A DNA stretch of 64,000 nt from Panicum virgatum (lineage: Eukaryota > Streptophyta > Magnoliopsida > Poales > Poaceae). Position 1 is the first letter of the stretch; every line of letters begins with the position of its first letter. The DNA is taken from assembly GCF_016808335.1 (NCBI RefSeq), contig NC_053139.1, forward strand, positions 41,908,464-41,972,463. Reading direction: 5' to 3'. Below the pieces are notes generated by a model, which saw only the letters and a program-made list of their open reading frames with translations, was not told where the DNA came from and did no database searches. Made by a program: the position numbers and the translations under genes. This document shows, one piece after another, positions 30,044-40,031 of this stretch.

Positions 30044-31276
30044 TTACTCGCCTTCCCACATGCTCGGGAAATACCTCTTGAGATTCTGACCATTAACAGC
30101 AACAGGAAACTTGACGCCGTCCAATTTCTCGAGCATGTATGCATTCCCAGGCAAAACCTGATCAACCTTGTACGGCCCATGCCAAGTTGGAGACCATTTA
30201 CCAAACTTTTTGTCTTTAGTTCCCAATGGCAATACCGCCTCCCAAACCAAATCTCCAACTCGGAAATCCTTAGGCTTGACCTTCTTGTTGTATGCACGGG
30301 CAACTTTAGCTTTGTTCTCTTTGATTTTTTCCAGCGACCAAAGCCTTAACTCTATCAGGTCCTCCACATTATCGTTCATCAAGGCTGCATACTGTTCGGC
30401 AGATAGATCATTCTGAAACTCAACACGCCTTGATCTAGCCGTGATTTCCCATGGTAGCACAGCGTCCTGGCCGTAGACTAGATGGTACGGAGACATCTTG
30501 GTGGACCCATGACACGAAATACGATATGCCCACAAAGCTTCTGATAACACCTCATGCCAGCGCCTCGGATATTCATCGATCTTTCTCTTTATGAGCTTGA
30601 TAAGGCTCTAGTTAGATGCTTCAGCCTGTCCATTAGCTTGGGCATAATACGGAGATGATCTGATCAGCTTAATCCCCATGTCATCGGCGAACTTTCTGAA
30701 CTCCTCTGATATAAAGACCGATCCTCCATCGGTCGTAATGGTCTGAGGGATCCCAAATCTGTGAATGATGTGTTCTTTGACAAAGCTGATCGCATCTCTC
30801 GATGCTACTGACCTCATGGGCACTGCCTCTACCCACTTTGTGAAATAATCTGTGGCAGCTAAGACCCATTGGTGACCCTTGCTAGACGACGGGTTGATCT
30901 GTCCAATCATGTCCATGCCCCAACCTCTAAATGGCCAGGGTTTGATGATAGGATTCATCACTGATGCTGGCACTATCTGAATTTTGCCAAACCTCTGGCA
31001 TGCCTGACATCCCTTGTAATATTTGAAACAATCTTCAAGCATAGTGGGCTAGTAATAACCCGATCGCCTAATCAGTCATTTCATCTTATGAGCCGATTGG
31101 TGCGTACCGCAAGCTCCTTCATGAACCTCATGCAAGAGCCGATTTGACTCTGAAGGCCCCAGACATTTGAGCAGTAGTCCTTCCAAAGTCCTGTAGAACA
31201 TGTCATCCCCTATCAGAACGTACTTCATGGCCTTGAGTCTTATCCTTCTGGGTGCCCCCCGAGCCGAATCCTTCAA
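30044..31276 (-). pseudogene. Tat element integrase, interrupted
   Basis: The zinc-binding part reads LLHEVHEGACGTHQSAHKM and then CFKYYKGCQACQRFG (HHCC). The DDE core follows: WGMDMIGQI..ATDYFTKWVEA (first Asp), TITTDGGSVF (second Asp; Gly-Gly instead of the usual Asn-Gly) and GQAEASN (Glu). The C-terminal part is GDLVWEAVLPLG..KWSPTWHGPYKVDQVLPGNAYML. Stops fall near 31076-31080 and 30605 (after EASN), so three open pieces remain. The core is complete apart from these breaks. Confidence 0.8.
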
Positions 31277-31297
31277 GTAATTGAAGATATCGGCTCT

Positions 31298-33486
31298 CTA
31301 GTCTCCAGGTTCCAGAAACTGAACCTCCACATCGACTCCATCGGCTGTTTCCTTGTAGCCAGAAGCCATTTGTGCCAAATCATTGGCTTTGTTATTCAAA
31401 GTCCTGCGTATCCAGTGGAAATTGATGTACCTGAATCCTGACATCAACTCACGGCACTGCATCCATTTCGGGAAAAGAGCCTCGCTCTCACATCTATATT
31501 CCTCCGTGAGCTGAGAAATCACCAACTTTGAATCCCCAAAAATTTCCACCGCTTCTGCTCCAGCTTCGAGGAGTAGCTCCATCCCTTTGCAAACGGCTTC
31601 ATATTCTACCAAATTATTGGTGCATGGGGCAGTCATTCTGATGGAAAAGGAATAAGTCGCCCCACGAGGCGAGACCAACAGAATTCCCACACCGCACCCA
31701 TCATCACAAGCCGATCCATCAAAGAACATAGCCCAAGCACGAATAAATACCGCAGCAATATCAGTGCTGATCCTGTCCGCAACAAGATCCGCCAGTGCTT
31801 GTCCCTTGACTGCTTTTGCAGGCTGATATCGGATATCGAACTCTGACAATGCAAACATCCTTTTTCCAAGTCGGCCTTTGAGGACAGGAGCCGACAGCCT
31901 GTGCTTTATGACATCCGATTTGCATATAACAATTGTTTCCGCCGAGAGCAAAATATGACGAAGCTTTGTACATGTAAAGTATAAGCAAAGACAAAGCTTC
32001 TTGATTTCAGGGTACCTGGTCTCGGCGTCTAACATGCATCTGCTGAGGTAGAAAACCACCCTCTCCTGGCCATCATGCTTCTGAACCAACACCGAAGCAA
32101 TAGAAGTGTCACCCACGGACAGGTACACATAAAATGGCCTATCATGCTGAGAAGGAACCAATACTGGAGGCTTTGACAAATATTCCTTGATTTCATCGAA
32201 AGCTTGTTGCTGTTCTGCCCCCCAGAGAAACTCATCATCGGATTTGATCTTCACTAAACCCATAAACAGCTCAATGCGTCCAGACAGATTAGAAATAAAT
32301 CGCCTGACAAAGTTAATTTTACCGATGAGTTTCTGTAACTCTTTCTTCGTAGTAGGTGGTTTCATCGTCCTCACAGCTTCTTGACTCTTCAGGCCGATCT
32401 CAATTCCCCGTTCATGCACCAGGAATCCCAGAAATTGACCGGCTGATACACCGAAGGCACACTTCTTTGGGTTCATTTTGAGTCCAAACCTTCGAGTCCG
32501 TTCTAAAACTTGGCGCAGATCTTCTAGATGCCCCCCCCAGCCGATTTGGACTTGACCACAACATCATCAATGTAGATTTCTACCAATCTGCCGATGAGAT
32601 CATGGAAAATGTAATTCATGGCACGTTAGTACGTAGCACCGGCATTCTTCAGTCCAAAGGTCATAACCAAATACTCGAACAAGCCAACTGCGCCTGGTAC
32701 TCTGAACGCGGTCTTGTTCACGTCTTCCGGGGCCATGAAGATCTGGTTGTAACTGGCATTACCGTCCATGAAACTCATTATTTTGTGGCCAGCAGCGGCG
32801 TTGATCAATGTCTCTGCAATAGGCATCGGGTATTCATCCTTCGGAGTTGCTCTGTTGAGATCTCTAAAATCGACGCAAACACGCCATCGGCCATCTTTCT
32901 TTTGCACCGGCACCACACTGGAGATCCATTCTGCATACCGGCATGGCCTGATGAACCCAGCATCCAACATCTTCTCTATTTCTTTCTTGACTTCCTCTAG
33001 GACTTCGGCCTTCATCTGACGTGCTGGTTGCTGAAACGGCCGAAACCCCTTCTTGAGCGGGAGTCGATGCTCGACGATGCTTCTATCCAGACCGGGCATT
33101 TCAGTGTAGTCCCATGCAAAACAGTCCCGGTACTCTTTCAGTAATGCAATCATCTCCTCACGCAAGACTGGATCCAACTTCTTGCTGATAAATGTCGGCC
33201 GTGGCTTATCCCTAGGACCGATATCAATTTCTTCCAAATCGTCAGCCGACGTGAACCCGTATCCTAATTTACCGTCGTCCGAAAAACCAGCTGCGAACGC
33301 AGGCGAGTCTCCGTTGTCTACAAGATCAGCGGCAAACACAGGGAGATGACAAGAAAAATTATTTGGCCAACCGCACGGGCTGGCCGCTTCTATACTTCTA
33401 TTATCACTCAGAGCCAAATAGTCAATGAGTGGCCAGCTGCCAGAGCAGGCCATCATGTGTACACGATGTAACAATCCCGACCACAA
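31298..33486 (-). pseudogene. Tat element reverse transcriptase and dual RNase H, interrupted
   Basis: The N-terminal part (33486-32626) has PVQKKDGRWRVCVDFRDLN, YPMPIAETLI, MDGNASYNQI and FGLKNAGATY, then a stop. The catalytic YIDDVVVKS follows at about 32557-32574 in sequence broken by a C8 run (about 32531-32538). From 32476 the frame resumes with MNPKKCAFGVSAGQFLGF, thumb, RNase H (FYVYLSVGDTSIASVLVQ, LRHILLSAE), then a second archaeal-type RNase H (AMFFDGSACDDGCGVGILL, NNLVEYEAVCKGMELLLEAGA, FGDSKLVISQL) with Asp-Glu-Asp in place. The second RNase H is diagnostic of the Tat lineage. Confidence 0.82.
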
Positions 33487-33554
33487 ACAGATTTTTTCTA
33501 TTTTTTGGGGCCGGTCGCTGGGACCGGCCTCCCTATCAGCATGCCAGGATGCAT

Positions 33555-34376
33555 CTATTCTGTGAGGCCAGTGGATAAGACCAGCCTCAGTCCGTTTTTT
33601 GTCGCCTCGATCCGATCACAGTCTTCCAGGGCGATCCCTGAGATTGGCTCTTGTCCTTCCGCATCCCAGGCGTTCATATCTGCGAGGGAAACCTCACTGG
33701 AATCGTCTGCAGGGACCACTTCTACTTCATCGCCATCCCATTGGACGAGGTACTGATGCATTGTGGAGGGAATACAACAGTTAGCATGAATCCAGTCCCT
33801 TCCAAGCAGCACTGTGTATGTACTCTTGCTGTTAACGATGAAGAACGATGTTGGTACAGTCTTGCGGCCCACTGTCAGTTCCACGTTAAGAACCCCCATC
33901 GCCTCTGATGGCTGTCCATTGAAGTCATTAAGCATCACATTGGTCTTGATCAGATCGGCAGAAGAACGACCCAATCGGTGCAGCACATAGTACGACATCA
34001 AGTTGACTGCAGCGTCAGTATCGACCAACATCCTGTTCACAGGCTTTCCGTTGATGAGGCCCTTGAGATACAACCCCTTCAAGTGCTTGTAGCTTTTCTC
34101 CTTGGGCTTCTCAAAGATGATTGGCCACGGGCCGAGATCCAGCTGCGCGATAGCCAATTCTTCCGGTTGGGGTGCTCGAAACTCCGACGGGAGCACGAAC
34201 ACCATGTTTACGTCAGCCGATGGCTTCTCATCGGCTTTTTTCTGCCTGGGACGCCACTCTTTTCTTGGAGGGTGCTTTTCCTCCTTTCTCGGTCGCCTAA
34301 CCTGCTCCGCGAGATCCGGACGCGCTTTCCTCAGCACGTCAAGATACTTTGCTTCAGCCTCTTCCAGATTGCGCAA
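33555..34376 (-). pseudogene. Tat element gag C-terminus and aspartic protease with altered active site
   Basis: After a basic linker, the retropepsin region reads GLINGKPVNRMLVDTDAAVNLMSYYVLHRLG and later VLLGRDWIHANCCIPSTMHQ. The active-site triplet, expected to be DTG, is DTD here; the flanking residues are otherwise as in other Tat proteases. The Gly-to-Asp change would block the tight turn of the catalytic loop. No stop lies inside the domain. Confidence 0.75.
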
Positions 34377-34658
34377 GCGCTATACTCTACGCTTCTGCGA
34401 GCGATTGAGCCCATCAGGACACCACCGTGGGCGATGGTACCTATCTTCTTCTTCTTCTTGCTCGGAATCACCCTTGGTTGGCCTCTCCATACGGTCATCA
34501 TGATGTGTTCCGGGCCCTAAGCGCCGGAACACTGATGTCTTGTCCTGCTAGTGTCCTGGAGGCCTGCACTCCAAGCAATCATCTATAGTAGGTAATCGGC
34601 TCATGACGGAATTCTAACAGTACCTGAAGAACGGGCAATGTCAGTGGTCGCGTATAGC

Positions 34659-36680
34659 CTAGCACCTCCCCAATGTCCTTCCTGAGCGGTGCTCGTACTC
34701 ATCTTCTTCCGATTCATATCGGCGTCGCAATTGGTACTGGTACTGGTATTTTTCCAGAAGCCGATTAGAAGCTGGAAGCTGATTGCGGATGTGGCGCACC
34801 TGCTCTTCAGTCACGTGCCGCTGCTCCAGCTCACGTTTATCTTGCGGCCGTTTGCCAGAAGCGGCCTCTCTCCCCTGCCTATCATGGCGGCGCATGGGTC
34901 CCACCATGTTGATCTGGAATGCCAAGTCCTGGCCCTTGGATCCAAAAGCTGACAGCCCCACCACATTAGCTTGCGGGAAGGGCTTGGTATCAACCTTCAT
35001 CCTGTGTTGAGCCAGGATTAATTGGCCTTACTCGATAGCCGATTGTATCTGTCGATGTAGCTCCTTGCACTCACCCGTGGAATGAGTGAATGAGTGGTGC
35101 CATTTGCAGTACAGTCTTCCCTGCAGCTCTTGGGCCGTTGGCAACTTGTGATTCTTTGGGAGCTTCAGCTGTTTTTCTTTGAGGAGTAGATCAAATATCT
35201 GCTCCGCCTTGGTCACGTCGAAGTCGAAGTCCTTCACAAGTCCCTGCTGTTTGACCCACTTGCACGGGACAGGGTTTGCCCCCCGAGTTCACTCTGCCAC
35301 GGCTACTTCTTGCTCCTCGCCAGAGTCGTCAGATTCTTCAGCTTGTGCCATGTTTACATGGCGCTTGAACTTGTCCTGGTACAGCTCAGGATGGTAATGC
35401 TCATATGATGTAAGCTTCTGCACCAGGTGCGCCAGAGACGTGAACTCCAACTAAAAAGCCGCATCCTTGATCGGCTTAGCTAGTCCCAGGACAGCCAGAT
35501 CAACTGCCTCCTTCTCTGTGATGCGCGACGAGTAGCATCGGTTCTTGACTTCTCTGAAGTGCTGTATGTACTCCGACACGGTCTCTCCTCGCTTTTGCCT
35601 GACCTGGGCGAGGTCGGCAATTCCAGCTTCAGCAGCCTCCGAACGGTACTGGGTATGGAATTGGTCTTCAAGCTGCCTCCAAGTCCAAATCGAATCCGGA
35701 GCCAGTGATGCATACCATCCAAAAGCTGGGCCTGTAAGGGACTGGCCGAAGAACCGGACCCTTAGAGGATCCGACATTGAAATCATCCCAAGCTGCGTTA
35801 AGTATCGGCTCACATGCTCGATGGAGCTGGCTCCCTCTGACCCGTTGAACTTGGTAAACTCAGGAAGCCGATACTTAGGTGGCAGTGGGATCAAGTCATA
35901 GTCGCTTGGATACGGCTTGGAATAGCCGATCGCTTGCCTCTTGGGCAGGATGCCGAACTGGTCTCTTAATATTGCACTGACCTACTCCACACTAAGAACA
36001 CCTGGGGCCGATGGCTCAGCACTCGGCCCAGTAGCGTACTTTGCCAGCCACGCTTGTTTCTTTGCGTCTAATCCAGAAGCTCCTAGGTTCGCCATCTGCA
36101 TCGAGCGTGCTGGACTGACGCTGTCAGGGATGTAGGCGCACGTGTAACCGTGCGGGATCTCTTTGGGTGGCTCGGTGAGGAACTGGCCTTCTCCAGGATC
36201 ACCGCCGATCTTGTGGACGACGTAGATCGGCGAGCTCTGTGGTCTGGGAGCTGCAAATGAGAATGGCAGTTGCGGCCTAGAATGCAGCGTAGCTTCCTCT
36301 GTGTGACTCCCCAGGGTTGGCCCCGATGGAGAGTACTGGTTCTTGATTATCTCCTGGATGACATGGTGCGCCATGCGCTCAAGCTCGTTCATCAGGCTCT
36401 GAGAATGCCGATGAAGCGAATGGGCCACCATGTAGTTCATCCCCTGACGCAGGGCTCTGGTGCGCTCTTCAGATGGTACAGACAGATCTACATTGTCAAG
36501 AGCGCCTTCTGGTGAGAACCCCTTCCAACAGATGCCATGGTTGCGAGTTTTCTCAAAAGAGCCGATGAGATCGGCTTCCAGCAGAGCTTTGATCTCGTCA
36601 TACTTCTTCTTGTGTTCAGGAGGAAGTTCTTCATATGTGACTGGCTTGGGAGCAGGTTCTTGATCTTGAGCTCCGGTCAT
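34659..36680 (-). pseudogene. Tat element gag, several in-frame stops
   Basis: The ATG at 36680 lies 59 bp inside the 5' LTR border and opens [20 protein letters not shown]. The gag core (35894-35451) contains YRLPEFTKFNGSEGASSIEHVSRYLTQLG, FFGQSLTGPAFGWYASLAPDSI and SEYIQHFREVKNRCYSSR, the typical retrotransposon gag fold. A zinc-binding knuckle-like segment (YCKWHHSFTHSTGECKELHRQIQSAIE) follows. Stops (TAG or TAA) fall near 35982, 35451 and 35028, with further breaks by 34659. The protein would not be made whole. Confidence 0.78.
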
Positions 36681-36710
36681 TGTTGCAGTGGACGTTGTTG
36701 CCGAGAAGAG

Positions 36711-36738
36711 TGGTCCCACCGGGCGTGCCAGAATGTTT
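36711..36738 (-). promoter_or_regulatory. presumed primer-binding region of the Tat element
   Basis: Directly inside the LTR end (..GACCGACA on the minus strand) the sequence continues AAACATTCTGGCACGCCCGG. A TGGCACGCCCGG-type block follows the LTR in many grass Tat elements. I do not assign the tRNA. Confidence 0.45.
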
Positions 36739-37856
36739 TGTCGGTCGAAACCCACCGGCGAGCAGCGACGGGCAACACGAAGAGCCGGGAGGTTGCTGGG
36801 GCGCTGGCAGGCACTGCTCCCTCATCGACGGCCCGCAATTCCGTCACGCGCCCGGAGGTTTTGTGGAAAACCGGGCGTGCCACCTGACCTATACCCGATC
36901 AGGAGGGTGCAAACGTGCTCCGAACAGTTTCCTGCATACAAAGACACGTGTAGATGTAAGTCCGAGCCGTGGTCGGCTCCCCGGGACGACTCTTGCATCG
37001 GCTTTAAAGAGCCGATTGAGTCCCGGTGTCAGATTGGATCTGTAACCATCCAGATTTCAATGAAATAAGCAAATAACTGTAAAGCTGCTTTAATTAAATC
37101 TAACTAATCTAATCCACGATGGTAAAAGCTTCACTGCTAAATCGGAACATCCTACACGTGACTAGGCCTAATAAACGTAACAGATAACTAAACCACAACC
37201 CGAACAGAGGCCTAAGAACTAGCAAGAGCTGATTCCCGGAACAATCCCTATCAAGGCTAAAATAAAGCATCTACTACGCCACCGGATCATCCAATCCGTT
37301 TGCAAGGCCTAACCTAGCAGATATTACGCAAACTCTTAAAAAAAGAGCAAACCACAACAGATTAGACAACATGATATTCGCAGATGATAAGCGATAAAGC
37401 ACAACAGATCTACTAAAAGCCATGCTACGAACATCAGGATAACTAGCATTACTCGCCATCAAAAACGCTTCAGTACGAGTAATACCAAGGTAAAAGCAAG
37501 AACTACACCGCCCTGATCGCAAGAAGCGATCAGGGCAGCATGGCACTTACTTGGATGAAAACCCTAGGATTAGGGGTGGCGATGCGCCGAGAGTTGTTGT
37601 TTGCGAGTCGTGATGACGCTCTCCTTACGAATAACAAAGGATACATATTTATAGTCCGAAGACTTGGGAAACAATCTAAACTAATCTTGTCCCGATTGGA
37701 CTCTATCTCTAACCTTAAACTAAATCTAAGGATACACGGCCAATGTGGCCCATATGCTCACGTAGGAGCCGATTTACAAGCCTTCCTCAATCTTCTGCTT
37801 TAAGCCCATCTTGCTTTCGGCCCATAAATTAACCCTGTTAATTTATGGCGATAACA
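36739..37856 (-). repeat. Tat element 5' LTR
   Basis: The LTR is 1118 bp, TGTCGGTCGAAACCC at the left and ..GGCGATAACA at the right on the plus strand (TG..CA on both strands). The flank GATGC (37857-37861) lies in the older element's integrase region. Inside is a near-palindrome ATCGGCTTTAAAGAGCCGAT (about 36998). The partner LTR is not in the window. Confidence 0.8.
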
Positions 37857-40031
37857 GATGCATCGTTGCAGGACACCCGAGGGGTTGCGCTTGTGTAGCT
37901 CATTGTCGATTAGAATGAAGGACTTGGCCCGCCTGGCGAGGCGTCGCGCCTGAGCGCGGTTCGAGGGTAGGACCCCTCGAATCATCCAGTCAAGGTACTG
38001 GACGCGCCAATCTCGTGAAGTGGGGGCCTCGTCAACTTCCATTGCCTCGGCCTCGTCCGCGGAGGTGGTGCCGAAGTCAATGTCCATGGGCTCGACCTCG
38101 TCCGCCGGGGGGTTCCCGCCGGTGGGCCCAGCGGACGAGGGGCCTGACTCCGTCGGGTCCCCGAACTCGACGGAGGGCTTGATGATGTCTCGAGCGAAGA
38201 TGTTCAGGGGGACGGTGGTCCGCCCCGACGCGATCTTGGCTAATTCGTCGGCGTCCTCGTTGTACTTGCGCGGGACATGATTGAGCTCTAGGCCGGTGAA
38301 CTTGTCTTCGAGCCGGCGCACTGCATTGCAGTACGCCTCCATCTTCGGGTCGTGACAGCTAGATTCCTTCATTACTTGATCGATGATGAGTTGAGAGTCA
38401 CTGCGTACGTCGAGGCGTTTGACGCCGAGCTCGATGGCGATGCGGAGGCCACTGAGGAGGGCCTCATACTCTGCCATGTTGTTCGACGCAGGGAAGTGTA
38501 GGCGTATCACGTATCGCATATGTTCTCCGAGGGGTGAGATGAAAAGAAGGCCGGCACCGGCGCCGGTTTTCATCACCGACCCGTCGAAGTACATAGTCCA
38601 GCATTCGCCCTGGATTTGTGATGGGGGTAGCTGGGTGTCGGTCCACTCGGCCACAAAGTCAGCCAAGATTTGGGACTTGATCGCTTTGCGGGGGGCGTAA
38701 GTATGAGTTTCCCCCATCAGCTCCACAGACCATTTGACGATTCTACCCTCGGCTTCCCGGTTGCAGGCTATCTCTCCCAAAGGAAAAGACGAGACCACGG
38801 TGACGGGATGGGCCTCGAAGTAGTGGCGCAGCTTGCGCCGAGCCAGAACCACTGCGTAGAGCAGCTTCTGAATCTGCGGATAGCGTGTCTTAGTTTCAGA
38901 CAACACCTCGCTGATGTAGTACACCGGCCGCTGGACGGGCAATGCATGGCCCTCCTCTTGTCTTTCAACTACGATCACCGCGCTGACCACTTGGGTCGTC
39001 GCAGCTACGTACAGGTAGAGGGGCTCACCGTCCGTGGGTGGTGTGAGAATGGGGGCACGAGTGAGTGATGCCTTCAGCCTTTCGAGGGCTTCTTGAGCTT
39101 CGGGGGTCCACTTGAAGTGCTCGGTTTTCCTCAAGAGTCGATACAGGGGTAAGCCTTTCTCGCCGAGATGCGAGATGAACAGGCTAAGGGACGCTAGGCA
39201 TCCCATGACCCTCTGTACCCTTTTTAGGTCTCGGGTCGATCCCATCCGAGTGATGGCCGAGACTTTGTCAGGGTTGGGTTCGATGCCCCGCTGGGAGACA
39301 ATGAAGCCCAAGAGCATGCCTTGAGGCACCCCGAACATGCACTTCTCGGGATTAAGTTTTACCCCTTTGGCCCGTAGGCAATCGAATGCAATCCAGAGAT
39401 CAGCAACCAGGTCATCCGCCTTCCTGGATTTTACAACGATGTCATCGACATATGCCTCTATGCTGCGCCCGAGATGGTCTCCGAAAATGTGGAGCATACA
39501 CCGCTGGTAGGTGGCTCCGGCGTTTCTGAGGCCAAAGGGCATCGTAACGAAGCAGTACATGCCGAAGGGTGTGACAAAAGAAGTCCCGAGCTGGTCGGGC
39601 TCTTTCATCTTGATTTGGTGGTAACCGGAATAGGCATCAAGAAAGGATAGGAGTTCGCATCCCGCAGTAGTATCTACAATCTGATCAATTCATGGCAAAG
39701 GAAAGGGAACCTTCGGACATGTCTTATTTAAACTAGTGTAATCTACACACATCCAACAATTTCCACTCTTTTTCTTCACTAATACAGGATTGGCTAGCCA
39801 CTCGGGATGGAATACCTCTTTGATGAATCCGGTCGCCAGAAGTTTCTGTAACTCCTCGCCGATCGCCCGGCGCTTGAGCTCGTCGAAGCGTCGTAGGCGC
39901 TGCTTCACCGGCTTGGAGTTGGGTCGGACATCAAGGGAGTGCTCGGTGACCTCCCTCGGTATGCCAGGCATGTCCGAGGGGCTCCACGCAAAGATATCTG
40001 CATTGGCGCAGAGGAAATCGACGAGCACCAC
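37803..40031 (-). pseudogene. pol of the second Tat element: reverse transcriptase and two RNase H domains
   Basis: The N-terminal part (40031-39690) reads FAWSPSDMPGIPREVTEHSL, FIKEVFHPEWLANPVLVKKKSG and a TGA after FPLP. It continues LGTSFVTPFGMYCFVTMPFGLRNAGATYQR and the catalytic YVDDIVVKS. The thumb and RNase H (YLYVAATTQVVSAVIV, LRHYFEAHPVTVV) are followed by an archaeal-type RNase H (CWTMYFDGSVMKTGAGAGLL, NNMAEYEALLSGLRIAIELGV, RSDSQLIIDQV). The last 16 codons before 37803 derive from the inserted Tat LTR, not from this gene. Confidence 0.82.

Larger units (their letters stand above)
26237..37856 (-). mobile_element. Tat-lineage Ty3/gypsy retrotransposon with antisense PMD gene (3' end lost)
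   Basis: The minus-strand order is 5' LTR (36739-37856), gag, aspartic protease, reverse transcriptase, RNase H plus a second archaeal-type RNase H, integrase, then a convergent plus-strand gene (26820-29781) and an acidic ORF fragment. Two RNase H domains and an extra antisense ORF between integrase and the 3' LTR are hallmarks of Tat elements. The 3' LTR is missing: the element stops at 26237 against a truncated Sirevirus LTR. Several stop codons in gag and pol show it is old relative to the Sirevirus. It interrupts the element at 37857-42997 at the start of that element's integrase. Confidence 0.85.
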
